Part shown: piece by piece, positions 21,612-32,299 of the stretch
Layout of the letters: every line of letters starts with the position of its first letter
How positions within the stretch are numbered: the first letter of the stretch is position 1
Assembly (NCBI RefSeq): GCF_023078275.1
Contig: NC_062973.1
Coordinates: 17,374,456-17,438,455 of the forward strand
Length of the DNA: 64,000 nt
Direction of reading: 5' to 3'
Source: Leguminivora glycinivorella
Lineage: Eukaryota; Arthropoda; Insecta; Lepidoptera; Tortricidae
Notes under the pieces: model-generated
Databases searched by the model: none
Seen by the model: the letters and a program-made list of their open reading frames with translations, nothing else
Told to the model about the DNA's origin: nothing
Position numbers and translations under genes: made by a program

Positions 21612-22533
21612 AATGCTTTTTCTATTCTAGATAAATAATACTGAAAACAAATACGGCATTCCCTTGCTTGGCTAATGTGTTAGTTTGTCGAAAACTCTTT
21701 GATTTCTGCAAAAACCAACACAAATGACGATCACTTGCAAACATCGAGCAAAACAGAGAAACACCTATCCACACGTTCGCTGTTGTTTCTCAAGCGTTTC
21801 AGTCACATGCATTAATTACATACGAAACTTCCTGAAATATTCGTAACCTGCTAAATGAACTGTAGCCTGTGGTATAGCCGGACCCATACGAATGGAAACA
21901 GGAACAAGTTCTAATACCAAAGACACATATAACTCTCTAAAAGACAAATAAAGTCTAAGAAGAAAAGTGCGTCTCGGAACCATAAAGAAACTGACAAATA
22001 TTAATCAACCAAAGAATATTGAAAATTGTCAAATATTAATCAACCAAAGAACGAGAATATTTTTACACATGTGATATGTATATGTATATCAAGTAAAGTA
22101 AAGTAAAGGATATGGATCAAATCGTCAAAACGGTGGTTTAAATGTTTAATCAAGTATATTCATGGCTTTACGAAACATGTTTACGCATATTCTCATCCTT
22201 TTTACAATTCCTGTCTTGCTCCATCGATGTTTGGTCTACAAAGTGTTTTGCGGTTGAATATTCGAAAGCATTTATTTTAACTGAACACACGTGGTTGGCA
22301 TAAAGATACGCTAGAATAATTCAATTTATTTTCTTGGATAAATAATCTCTTCATTTGGTAGCATTATAGTAGAAAACAAAGAAATATCGAAGTACTTACA
22401 TATCTTATTAAAAGAAAATGTCTTCGTCGATATTAATGAAAAATGCGCATAGTTACTAAAGCTCCATTACCTACTAGTAGTTATTACTAATTAGGTATAA
22501 TCTGGCAAAAGTTCAACTTATCGTAGAACAACT
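21612..22533. other. Nothing recognised
   Basis: AT-rich; a short AAGTAAAGTAAAGT run lies near 22090. No gene is supported. Confidence 0.4.
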
Positions 22534-22655
22534 GGTAGTTTCTTTGAGCTTTGCGCTCAGCTCTTTAAAAACCTCACGGGCGCTTGGACCCCATGGCCCT
22601 AGGGTCTCGACGCCAACTGCCCTAAAATGGTATTGGTGTCCGAGACCCCGATATT

Positions 22656-23918
22656 TTGTCATATTTTGTCATACTTACAAAATTACAAAAAGAATTCGAC
22701 CCTGTACAACTCGGCTTTGGGACTAGGGGTGGGTGTGAAGCGGCAGTACACGCTCTCCGCACCTGCCTTATCAATGACCAGTGTGAGGTAGTGCTTAAAC
22801 TGGATGTCAAAAATGCATTTAACTCGCTCAATAGGGACGCCCTGCTTGCAGAAGTCAATAACCACACTCCAGAACTTTACAACTATTTATTAAATTGCTA
22901 CGCAAATCCCTCAAAATTGATATACAAAACCCATGAACTCTCCTCTGAAGTAGGCTGCCAGCAGGGCGACCCTCTCGGACCAGCCGTTTTTAGGCTAGCC
23001 ATAAATCCTATTATTCAAAATCTAAATTCAAAATTTAACGTATGGTACTTAGATGACGGTACCCTAGGAGGTGATGCTAACACGGTATTGGCTGACCTAT
23101 TGGAAATAAAAAATAAATTTCAACGAATTGGACTTGAATTAAATTCTGATAAATGCGAATTATATCTCACCAGTTTTAATCCCGACACCATTCAAAAATT
23201 TCTAGCAATTACGCCTAACATTAAATTTGTCAACAAGGACTCACTAAACCTCCTAGGGTCACCCATCTTCGAAGAAGCTATTCCTAACATCATTACAAAC
23301 GCGACTTCCAAATTCAAAAACTGCGCCGATCGCTTACTCGAGATAAATTCTCATTCCGCTCTGACTATTTTAAAATTCTGCCTATTTGTACCTAAATTTA
23401 CCTATTTGCTTCGCTGCTGCCCTTTTTGGAAGCATCAAAATTTATTATCACCTATTGACGACCTCATTAGATCCTCCTTAGAGTCAATTTTAAACATTCA
23501 GCTCAGCGAGCATTCCTGGAACCAGGCGTCCCTTCCCATCAGATTCGGCGGGTTGGGTACGCGCAAAATTTCTAGTGTTGCTTTGCCGGCGTTTCTATCA
23601 TCCGGCACTTCCGCCCTCGTGGGTAAAATATTAAGGGCTTGCCCTTTAAACTACGAGACGGCGTGCCTGACGGACGCTAGAAACGCTTGGCTGACGGCTT
23701 GTCCGAGCCAAAATTTACCTGAAAAATTACATATCCAACGTTGCTGGGACGACACTATTTGTAAAATTACTTTTGACGAACTCCTTTCCAGTCCCAGTAC
23801 CACTGCCACAACGCGGGCGCGGCTGTTCGCAGCCGCAGAAAAGGAATCCGGTCAGTGGCTGCACGCTTACCCTCCCCTCCCAGTGGTACCTACCTTGAGC
23901 CTGATACCCTGCGCCTAG
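22656..23918 (+). pseudogene. Reverse transcriptase domain of the RLE-type retrotransposon
   Basis: This frame of about 420 codons gives an RT that starts inside the fingers (DPVQLGFGTRGGCEAAVHAL). It continues through motif A (LKLDVKNAFNSLNR), motif B (GCQQGDPLGPAVF) and the catalytic YLDDG box. A thumb-like region follows, including SWNQASLPIRFGGLGTR. The enzyme would copy the element's RNA at a nicked target. The apparent start codon lies beside the inverted repeat and is not the natural start, since the true N terminus is lost. Near 23870 a one-base change in a C-rich run moves the real frame to the next ORF (AYPSPPSGTYLEPD). Family identity beyond RLE-type non-LTR is not decided. Confidence 0.85.
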
Positions 23919-24325
23919 CCGTGAGTCTCAGGCTCGGAGTAAAGGTCTGCACCCCTCATAGGTGCCCCTGCGGCACAACCGTCGACGAGCTTGGACACCA
24001 TGGCCTTTCTTGTCAACTGAGTGCCGGTCGCCTCTCCAGACACTCTGCCCTGAATGACATTATACGCCGGTCTCTTGCTACCGTCAACGCGCCGGCCATC
24101 CTTGAACCAAACGGCGTTTCGAGGGACGATGGCAAGAGACCGGACGGTATGACCCTAGTTCCTTGGAAGATGGGACGGGTGCTAGTCTGGGACGCCACAT
24201 GCGTCGATACACTGGCACCTTCCCATCTTCCAAGAACCTCAAACAGGGCTGGGGCAGCTGCGGAGGCGGCTGAAATAAAAAAAGATGACAAAATATCGGG
24301 GTCTCGGACACCAATACCATTTTAG
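23855..24325 (+). pseudogene. Zinc-finger and PD-(D/E)XK-like nuclease part, frame-shifted
   Basis: This continues the RT. It has a Cys-Cys-His-Cys finger (CPCGTTVDELGHHGLSC), an RHSALNDII motif, then RPDGMTLVPW and VLVWDATCVDT. RH-N followed by RPDG and a strand ending in WD-T matches the restriction-like endonuclease of non-LTR elements that nick their own target. The frame ends artificially after a frameshift in the A run at 24277-24283. The real frame continues as MTKYRGL...YHF at 24285. Confidence 0.75.
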
Positions 24326-24530
24326 GGCAGTTGGCGTCGAGACCCTAGGGCCATGGGGTCCAAGCGCCCGTGAGGTTTTTAAAGAGCTGAGCGCAAAGCT
24401 CAAAGAAACTACCGGTGACCAGAGAGCTGGCAGCTATCTCTCGCAACGCATTAGCATTGCTATTCAGCGAGGGAATGCTGCCAGCATCTTTGGCACCATG
24501 CCGCGGGGGCCATATTTAGACGTATTTTAG
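24285..24530 (+). pseudogene. C terminus of the RLE-type retrotransposon protein
   Basis: GVETLGPWGPSA, YLSQRISIAIQRGNAASI and FGTMPRGPY form the conserved tail of this protein family. A stop follows, then the 3' UTR. Its first 129 bases are the segment copied in reverse at the 5' end of the insertion. Confidence 0.75.
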
Positions 24531-24657
24531 TTTATTTTTAGTTTAGTTTAGTTTTTAATTTAATTTTAAGTTGTTTTTTATTGTTATTTTTAGAGTTAGA
24601 TATGTATTATTTATTTGTTACTTAAGTTTTATGTCTAATAAAAATCTAAGAACAATT

Positions 24658-25384
24658 GCGTTTTTCTTTTCAATCATCAATCATCGCCATTATTTCAGAT
24701 GTTAATCGCCCACTATTCCATGACGAGGCATCCCACCACTTCGTTTACGCCACTTATCCCCGTCCTGGGGGCCAATTTTTGAATCTCGGCCATTCGATTT
24801 CGTGAAATTCGTTCAATAATATCTCCACTACTAGCGATTTAAATTCTACTAACAGAATCGAAAACGATTGGTCATTACCACTAGTTTTAAAATTACTAGC
24901 GGTCCTTTTTCAAAAATAGCATTACTTCGTTTTCCACAGACTTTCGAACGGCGAAATCGTGCGTTCGAAATTCAAAAATCGATCCCCTGGGCTAGTCTCA
25001 TAGCTGCAGTTTTTTTAATGTCGCCCACCTAACGAGCCAACCGCGGATGTACGCCGTACGGCGCTTCTTACATCCGAAAACAACCACTATTCTGTCAAAA
25101 TGTTTGTCCACCTGCCATCACTCGGCCTGGCAACATGTTTAAGCTTGGTAATTGTTGTAGAGCTGTGCAGCTGGTTCTAGTGGGCGAGAAATAACAATTC
25201 CATGGGTGGTCGGGTGAACAACCATTTATTTTATGTACTCACATCAACGTATGAATCAAGAAGGTATTCAAGAAGACATTTTTTCTATTGTTGTCAACAA
25301 ACGTTTCCATAGCAACCGACATGTATAAAAATAGGTTTAATTTCTGTTGGATCCTCCAACAGTAATAAGCTTGGTAATAATATA
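24658..25384. other. Nothing recognised
   Basis: Unique-looking sequence of mixed composition (24710-25060 less AT-rich). No ORF of note. Confidence 0.4.
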
Positions 25385-26789
25385 ACTCGGAGGAAATATA
25401 CACTGGAGTAGCCTTTCAGTTACTTACCCCTCTGCCAAAAAACTTGAACAAATGTTCATAAAGTCACGTAAATACAATTTCACAATCGATTCATGCTCAT
25501 TCACAGAATCGCCACGACACATATCACTGGTAATTAAAAATGCCCGCGTGTGCTGTGAACACTTGTAATAAGCGCTCAAATACCTCAAGTTCGCAAAAAG
25601 ATGGCATAATATTCCATTTGTAAGTAATTTTAATATTGTTGTATTACTGTTTTTATTATCTAAATGATAATATTTTTGTCATACGTCATCGAATATCGAT
25701 TTATGTGATCGAATGCAATCGATTTAAAATTTGTTGGTGGGTATAAATTACGTCACGAACACTTGACTCCCCACGAGACTTCGATGTTTTGCTGTTTAAG
25801 AAGTTACATAATGTGATTTAAAATAGAGTCGATATTTATATATCAATTTATTCATAAAAAATCCAGAAAAGGCGCACTCCTCACGAGACTTCATTTTTAT
25901 ATTTTGTAAGAATTAACCTAATTGCAATTAGAATAGAGCATATAATAATATTGACAAGGATAATTGAAAATTAGAAAAATCATCCGACCGAGACTTCGTC
26001 GTAGAGATGTGGGCATGGTCGATGAAATACCAACTATCGATAAAAAAGTATGATTTGCAAACCTGGATCACACAATTAATTTGAAATATATTTGCAATTT
26101 TCCGAAAGAGAATGATTTCAGTTTTATTACATGTAGGCCTGTACTTAATAAACTTTTCACTTTGGACCAGTATTGATAACAGTTAATGAAGACTAAACCA
26201 TTTCTAGTTTATTTATTTAACCAAGTTTGTCTATAATGATTTTAGTAACACCAACCGCAGTATACGTTGTTGATTAGTTAGTCTGAAAAAATAAATTAAT
26301 GTTTTGTCAAAATGTCAAATATTTCTTTACCAACTAATCCTATTATCCATCGCTAGTCCACCCGCGTGATACCTAATACCCAGGATTGTCATTAGTGAAT
26401 CTTAATATGATTATAATAGTGCCAAACATTAAACAGATCTAAAAAAAAGCAACGACATCATTAAAATTATAATTACCTTGATTCATTATCATCGACTTCA
26501 GTTATCGATGCCTGCCTCATCCCTATAGTTTGAGACACACACGTGCGCATTTAGTGTCCGTATACACTGTGTTTCTACGAAGTATTTCCATGTGTGATAT
26601 GTCTGTGTGCATTATAATGAGCATGTGTTATTTTTTTATCATAATGTGCGTGTGTATTGACAATAATACTTTTTGCATCTGTGAGTACTCCTTTACATGT
26701 GTTATTTCCTCACCTCCCGCGAATCTCGGCAGAATTATTTGTACGTAGACGCAACATGAAGGCTACTCCAGTCTATATTTCCTCCGAGT
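25385..26789 (+). mobile_element. THAP-encoding DNA transposon, P-element-like, degenerate
   Basis: The inverted ends begin ACTCGGAGGAAATATA on both sides and continue through CTGGAGTAGCCTT with one mismatch, about 33 bp. AATATA (or AATATAAC, depending on where the end is set) flanks both sides, compatible with a 6-8 bp duplication. A THAP zinc-finger exon lies 155 bp inside the left end. P-superfamily transposases begin with a THAP domain, so this is probably a decayed or internally deleted member. The remaining 1.1 kb shows no transposase core. Confidence 0.65.
25540..25619 (+). CDS. First exon of a THAP-domain protein
   Basis: The ATG at 25540 opens MPACAVNTCNKRSNTSSSQ and then KDGIIFHF, and is cut by GTAAGT at 25620. 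THAP fingers start with an initiator methionine, C-x(2-4)-C, a basic residue and then an FHxFP block. C4, C9, R12 and FH are all visible. The second half of the C2CH finger (C-x2-H and AVPTIF) would be in a later exon, which I could not find downstream. The role would be DNA binding, as the N-terminal part of a P-type transposase or of a domesticated THAP protein. The position inside matched terminal repeats favours the transposon. Confidence 0.65.
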
Positions 26790-27183
26790 AATATAACGTC
26801 ACCCACGTCTCGCACCTTTTCAAGCACTAATGATACTACCTATACTTATGATAGTTATTTTTAGAAGAAGTCCAACATACGCCACCCTATCCCCAGTTTT
26901 CTCGTAGATACTGATCTTTACAAGCCTACCTAGAAAACTCCACACAATACACCCTGTTTTTATTGAATTCCGTTAACTTTAAGGGAAGGTTCTTTAGGTC
27001 AAATACAATTAATTTCTCTAAGAAACTAGCGTCCTAACTCTTACGAAAACAATAATTTAATTACTGAACACGTGTGTGGCATCCCTTACCACTTCCTTAT
27101 GTTATTTGTTTTGACATTTGCCGTCAGACACTTGACACTGACTTTGATGTTATGGTTCCTTACACTAATTAATCCATTTATTA
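26790..27183. other. Nothing recognised except a short dispersed motif
   Basis: GAATTCCGTTAACTTTAAGG (about 26968) and the following TTTAGGTCAAATACAATTAATTTC-type stretch resemble 35088-35160. No gene is present. Confidence 0.4.
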
Positions 27184-27350
27184 TGTCATCATCCTCCTTG
27201 CGTTATCCCGGCATTTGCCACGGCTCATGGGAGCCTGGGGTCCGCTATGACAACTAATCCCAAGATTTGGCGTAGGCACTAGTTTTACGAAAGCGACTGC
27301 CATCTGACCTTCCAACCCGGAGGGTAACTAGACCTTATTAGGATTAATCC
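27184..27350 (-). mobile_element. Truncated antisense copy of the GATGATGA-tailed SINE
   Basis: CATCATCCTCCTTGCGTTAT, CCAAGATTTGGCGTAGGCAC and CTTCCAACCCGGAGGGTAA are the complement of 18660-18825. The tRNA-like head is absent. Confidence 0.7.
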
Positions 27351-27536
27351 ATTTATTATGTATGGAAAGGAAAAAAAAATTACGAAAAGGGATATACAGG
27401 GTGGTTCCTGGTGATTAACCTAACTGCGTGTCGAATGAAACGGAAAACAATAAAAACACGGTGTATAATTTTTAAATGTTATGGTTAATAAAATAAAAAT
27501 ATAATTGTTTGGATATATTTCAAATATTGGGTTGGT

Positions 27537-27817
27537 AAGAAAGTAATGAGCGAATCATAACCAATATTGTAATTTTTATTTAATTTATTATTTTAATCAT
27601 TTATCAAAAATATAACGGCCTTCGTTATCTACTACTTGTCTCCATCGTTCTGGTAAAGAATGAATAGCATCGGCGAAGAAGTTCTTAGGTTTAGATTAAA
27701 AAACTCAGCTATGTACTGTCGTAGATGGGCTTGATCATCGAACTTGTTTTCATTCAAGGCATTGCTTAGCGATCTGAACAATGCGTTATCCGTAGGTGCC
27801 AAGTCTGGAGAGTACGT
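27537..27817 (-). pseudogene. Mariner transposase C-terminal fragment with TIR
   Basis: Minus-strand translation from 27817 gives YSPDLAPTDNALFRSLSNAL followed by KFDDQAHLRQYIAEFF. After a one-base frameshift it gives NFFADAIHSLPERWRQVVDN and GRYIFDK, then a stop at 27597-27599. This is the end of a mariner DDE transposase. The element end TTGGGTTGGTAAGAAAGTAA lies at 27537, preceded by TA. The other end is missing; sequence switches to an RTE-like tail at about 27818. Confidence 0.88.
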
Positions 27818-27945
27818 AGCTCCCGAACGGATGAACCGATTTCGATTTAATTTTTTTTTAAAGCTGAGTTAGTCGGGAGTGTTTCATGAAAATCGGTCCA
27901 CTAGGTCGGGGTTTTTTCAAACTTTAAATTTTGTGGTAATAGGTT
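27818..27945 (-). mobile_element. RTE-like 3'-region fragment
   Basis: TAGCTCCCGAACGGATGAAC, AGCTGAGTTAGTCGGGAGTG and GAAAATCGGTCCACTAGGTC are the complement of the segment at 40197-40440. Confidence 0.6.
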
Positions 27946-28304
27946 AGTTTCAGAGATCATTCGCTAGGATACATGCAACATATAGGCACATAAACCAACA
28001 AGCTATTTTAAGACCTACTTACAAATTCCAATAGGAATTACAAACTTAAACTAATGAAAAGTATTTGAATGTACGATTAATCAAAAAGTTTTATGTGGAT
28101 TGGCTACCGCAATTGTTCGTAAAACTTTGGCCCTCGGTAATATCGAATGCTTTAAAAGCCCCAACAGTCGGCGAGAAAAGTTTAAGTATCTCTGTAATAC
28201 AATACGGTCAGTCGGGGTAATAGTAACTAACTACGGGGCAATTGTAACTAATCGAAATATCTTCCATATTTTACATCATTTACTGTACATCCATATATGT
28301 CCAG

Positions 28305-28443
28305 TAGGCCTAGCACATGATGGCCGCGGGAGTATGTCGCCGCGAGATAGATGCCACGTCTTCTTCTAACTGTATTAATGACATAAGGACGGGTAGTCTA
28401 TCTCGCGGCGACATACTCCCGCGGCCATCATGTGCTAGGCCTA
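28305..28443 (+). mobile_element. 139-bp MITE, copy 1 (TSD CAG)
   Basis: The element starts TAGGCCTAGCACATGATGGC and ends with the complement; the stem of about 45 bp includes GCGGGAGTATGTCGCCGCG. It is flanked by CAG at 28302-28304 and 28444-28446. The short central region (GCCACGTCTTCTTC...) gives it a direction. Confidence 0.85.
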
Positions 28444-28538
28444 CAGATAGCATATAAGCTCTTTCATCATTTCACCGTAGATGGTGTTAGTCCTAATGAT
28501 CTCTGATCTACACGACCGTGAAGTTTTCGACGAAACTG

Positions 28539-28677
28539 TAGGCCTAGCACATGATGGCCGCGGGAGTATGTCGCCGCGAGATAGATGCCACGTCTTCTTC
28601 TAACTGTATTAATGACATAAGGACGGGTAGTCTATCTCGCGGCGACATACTCCCGCGGCCATCATGTGCTAGGCCTA
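28539..28677 (+). mobile_element. 139-bp MITE, copy 2 (TSD CTG)
   Basis: By eye this is identical to copy 1 and in the same orientation, flanked by CTG at 28536-28538 and 28678-28680. The two copies show that the element boundaries are TAGG...CCTA and that the duplication is CWG. Confidence 0.85.
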
Positions 28678-28680
28678 CTG

Positions 28681-29541
28681 GTAGTATGCGCCTGAGACAC
28701 AGCCTCTCAAACATTGCATAAAAAATATGGTTTTAATGTGATTTAACATTTTTTTCTACAGTTGCATAATTATAAACTTAGTTTGTACAGTGTGTCCTTC
28801 AATCTTCTGATTTTCATGTTTTAAAAGTATTTAAGCAATAGTTTAAATTGCTCCCCTTAAATTGCGATGGAGGCTAATTTCGACTATTTGGTAGTTTTAA
28901 TTGACAACGTTTCAAAATTTTCAATGTCCCTAAATCGAAAACCATTTTGAGATATACGCTTGTAGATCACATAAATAATTTTTAAAATTTTTTTTCGTAT
29001 TTTTAGTATAAAAAATCTTAAAAATAGTTTAAAGGGGAAGTGACGTCAAATAGCTGATTTAGAGCTGCCACTATAACAAAAAAATCTTCCAGTTGGGATG
29101 TCACTTGAGTTTGACAGTGACACTTATCACAGTTCGTAGCAAATATATTAAACATTTCATGGCTTAGTCTATAGTTCGTAGTCATTCACTATTGGTTGAC
29201 AGTGACACTTGACAGTCAGACATACCGGACTGTTTGAGCTGACTGTTAAAACTTTGTTTTAGATATGATTTTGTCGTTTTCTTAGGTTTATGAAACAACA
29301 CATGTGACGTCACGAAGCAGTGTCTTGACGTTTGTAACTTACGCTCTTTCTGCTCGAAGTAGTAATAAGAAGGGATTTTCTCATTAAAATAGCAGTTTTT
29401 GGAAAAATAAAAAATACGTGTATCTTTTAGTATTGAGTTCTTTCAAACCAAACAATAAAAAATAGTAGTCGAAAATATGAAATGTTGTCAATTGCCCCGC
29501 CATATTTTATATGAAAATCAACAACACTAGTGATGTACTCA
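28681..29541. other. Nothing recognised
   Basis: AT-rich sequence without gene signals. Confidence 0.4.
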
Positions 29542-29797
29542 ATAGGCTAGTTTCCTATAGTTAAAATAAAATGTTTAATGCAGTGCACGAAATAAAGCAC
29601 CACATAATTAGAAGAAAAATATGGACAGTAGTTATGTTTAAACATAATTTTTATTTAATAAGTCAAAGAGAAAGATATAAAGTAAATGAATTGACCGTGA
29701 CGTCACTCCTCAGTATTTCATAGTAATTCCATATTAGCAAAGCGTTTTGACAATTCTTAAAAAGAAGCTGATTTGACTAGTAGGAAACTAGCCTATT
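29542..29797 (+). mobile_element. MITE with ATAGGCTAGTTTCCTA ends, copy 1
   Basis: Inverted ends ATAGGCTAGTTTCCTA and TAGGAAACTAGCCTAT enclose 225 bp with GTGCACGAAATAAAGCACCA and ATTGACCGTGACGTCACTCC. Other copies are at 30680-30934 (+) and 42019-42286 (-, more diverged). Confidence 0.85.
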
Positions 29798-30066
29798 CGA
29801 GGTTTTGTATCGATATTAATACCTCATTTAGTGACTCTGGCTCTGGAAAAGGCTAAAAGTATATTTTATTGAACGTCATTGTGTATTATCGATTATTTTA
29901 AGCATTTAGTTAAAATTTGTATCAAATTATTGTACTTTGCTCTCTCAAATCACATATACACCGTGATTTATTGGATAGTATGTCCTTGTCCGTGTTACTA
30001 TCATTATAAATATGAAATGTTATGTATGGTTTAAGGCAATAAATATTTTTATTTATTTTTTATTCT

Positions 30067-30396
30067 ATTTAATTCCGTTAACTTCGGCATATAGTTAGGT
30101 CCATTATAGGAAACAGAATAGGATAGTTATTTTTTTTAACTCGTAATTTTTTCCTAACAAATACCATACACCTGCGATAGATGTTACATCAATTGCAGTT
30201 GAGAAACGGGCTTTGTGTGTTCGATATGAGATTGACATGTCATAGCTTTGACACTTACTTAGTAGAGTTAATTGTAAAGCCCGTTTCTCAACAGCAATTG
30301 ATGTAACATCTATAAAAATACAAATTTTAACTAACTATGCCATTCTGTTTCCTATAACGGACCTAACAATATGTCGAAGTTAACGAAATTCAATAA
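30067..30396. mobile_element. 330-bp inverted-repeat MITE (TTCCGTTAACTTCGGC ends)
   Basis: The left arm has GTTAACTTCGGCATATAGTT, AGGTCCATTATAGGAAACAG, ATAGATGTTACATCAATTGC and TTGAGAAACGGGCTTT. The right arm repeats all four as complements in reverse order. There is no ORF. Confidence 0.8.
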
Positions 30397-30665
30397 AAAT
30401 ACATTTTATAAGTATCAAGGTATTCTCAACATAGTTACGAACTGTAAAACCAGAAACTGAACTTGAACTCACATAAAATACACTTGTGAATCAATGTAGA
30501 AACTTCGTATATCAGTTCACTTAGCTTTGCAAAGAAAAATCTAGAGTGCGCTTGATAGAGACACCGATATGGGAATACGAACAATCTTGCGACTCGCGGA
30601 AACTTTACCTCAGGCTTATGAGTGTGCGGAATATCCCTTGGGATTTATCTATCACAGAAATATAA

Positions 30666-31217
30666 GGGCATTTTCAGAAATAGGCTAGTTTCCTATACTT
30701 AAAATAAAATATTTTAGGCAGTGCACGAAATAAAGCACCACATAATTAGAAGAAAAATATGGACAGTAGTTATTTTTAAACATAATTTCTATTTAATAAG
30801 TCAAAGAGAAAGATATAAAGTAAATGAATTGACCGTGACGTCACTCCTCAGTATTTCATAGTAATTCCATATTAGCAAATTGTTTTGACAGTTCATAAAA
30901 AGAAGCTGATTTGACTGGTAGGAAACTAGCCTATTGGGACCCAAAATTAGTGACAGTTGTTAACAAAAAAAACATTCAGTCGAATTGAGAACCTCCTCCT
31001 TTTTGAAGTCGGTTAATTAACTCAATATCAGTTTTGTGACGACAATTAAGAATAAAATTTGTCTAAAAACCAACTTGTTTCATGTTCTAAATGTAGATTA
31101 TTGCTTATAATTTGTGTAATTAACACAAAAGTTAATTGTTAACTGTCGTCACAAAACTGACACCGAGTTAATTTTAACAACTTTCACTAATTTTGGGTCC
31201 CAATTTTTGAAAATGCC
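30666..31217. mobile_element. GGGCATTTTCA-ended MITE, interrupted by the ATAGGCTAG MITE
   Basis: GGGCATTTTCAGAAAT at the left and its complement (ATTTTTGAAAATGCCC) at the right bound the element. GGGACCCAAAATTAGTGAC and AGTTTTGTGACGACAATT occur in both arms as complements. The 255-bp element 30680-30934 sits between AGAAAT and TGGGACC, splitting the left arm. An intact relative is at 49640-49895. Confidence 0.8.
30680..30934 (+). mobile_element. MITE with ATAGGCTAGTTTCCTA ends, copy 2 (nested)
   Basis: It is about 95% similar by eye to 29542-29797 and in the same orientation. It is inserted inside the element at 30666-31217 and is therefore younger than that element. Confidence 0.85.
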
Positions 31218-31239
31218 CATAGTATAATAATAATACTCA

Positions 31240-31655
31240 CGTGAGCTAGGTCTAGGTACTCACCAGTAAGTACCTAGACTTAGCTCACGAGATAACCGCC
31301 ATGTGGGATGTTGATTCGACGATCATTGTCCCGATAGTCGTTTCAGCGAACGGTCTCATAGCGATGAGTCTCGACCAACATCTTAAGAGACTCTCGCTAG
31401 GTGGCTGGATCAAGGGCCAGATGCAGAAGGCGGTGATCTTGGACACAGCGCGGATAGTCCGACGGTTCCTCTCTCTGCAGCCCTAACCACCGGCAGCTTG
31501 GGCCCTGCCCCGCTGCTGGCGGCACCCTAGGTTAGGTTTTTTATAATGTGTTTATATGTTTTATATTGTTTTGTAAGTGTTTTTTTTTATTTTACTTTTA
31601 TACTCATATTGTAAAAAACCTAGCCTAAGAGAAAAGATAAATAAATGAAATAATC
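31240..31655 (+). mobile_element. Short 5'-truncated LINE with inverted 21-bp 5' end
   Basis: The left end CGTGAGCTAGGTCTAGGTAC (31240-31260) is the complement, with one mismatch, of 31269-31289, where the coding sequence starts. Downstream is a 3' UTR with CGGCAGCTTGGGCCCTGCCC and AATAAA near 31650. AATAATACTCA before and AATAATCACTCA after are a likely slightly altered target duplication. Confidence 0.65.
31268..31486 (+). pseudogene. LINE protein C terminus (QMQKAVILDTARIVRRFL)
   Basis: Open from 31268 without a start (KYLDLAHEITAMWDVDS), it continues as TIIVPIVVSANGLIAMSLDQ and ends KGQMQKAVILDTARIVRRFL. This wording is the common C-terminal end of a lepidopteran non-LTR retrotransposon protein after the RT. 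The catalytic parts are absent. The ATG at 31301 is internal. Confidence 0.7.
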
Positions 31656-31660
31656 ACTCA

Positions 31661-32299
31661 GAACCAAAAACATGTAAAACTTACGTCCCTCGGAAACCTA
31701 AAGTTCTTCTTCGGTTGATGCTCGGTTAGATGGCGCTGAGGTGCAATTGGTTTAATCATGATTGTGTTGAGAGATGGCAGTCTAAGATGCATCGTGACTT
31801 TAAATTTTAATTTTATGCAAATATGAAAGATGAAGTCTGTCCGGGTAGTTATTGCAATTTGGGTCTATTTATATCGTTATATTAAGGTATCTTCTAAAGA
31901 TATTTCGCTACGGAGCACGATTAGTTCTTTAACTATGTAGCCAGGGTGATGGGTGATACTAAAATTTTAACTTATAGTGCAGAGAATATAGTTTATTTGA
32001 TTTCTTTTGAAAATAGAACCAAAGACCTATATTACTTCGTCTATACAGAGTGGGGCCTGTAACAAAGGCGAATAATTGAACTGTAGGCTATTCTCCTTAT
32101 ACTGATCAACATTTGTTCGGCGACTTTTAAAAATAACTTGTATTTTGATTTTTATCACCCTTGAAAGTTTTTTCTAAGAGGTAATGTATTGCGAATTCTG
32201 TTAAGTCTAAAGTGTGACAGACAACGTCAATGACAACAGTAATGGCGTACATTGAAGCTAATATTTATTTTGTATGAAAAATTAAAAATTTAAAGACTT
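31661..32299. other. Nothing recognised
   Basis: No gene. CTGTAGGCTATTCTCCTTATACTGATCAACATTTGTTC-type sequence at about 32080-32118 returns as its complement at about 32757-32795, so the next repeat lies inside a larger hairpin. Confidence 0.45.

Larger units (their letters stand above)
22534..24648 (+). mobile_element. 5'-truncated RT/RLE retrotransposon with 129-bp inverted repeat
   Basis: A reverse transcriptase plus C-terminal nuclease frame is followed by an AT-rich 3' UTR with AATAAA near 24638. The first 129 bp (22534-22662) are the exact reverse complement of 24285-24413, which lie inside the coding 3' part. AGAACAACT (22525-22533) and AGAACAATT (24649-24657) make a plausible 9-bp target duplication with one mismatch. 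So the inverted piece belongs to the insertion. A 72-bp antisense relative of the extreme C terminus is at 57601-57672. Confidence 0.8.

Noticed and set aside
28315..28680. CRISPR-like direct repeats separated by a spacer
   Set aside because: Only two copies exist, each is a 139-bp hairpin with its own target duplication, and the sequence is eukaryotic.
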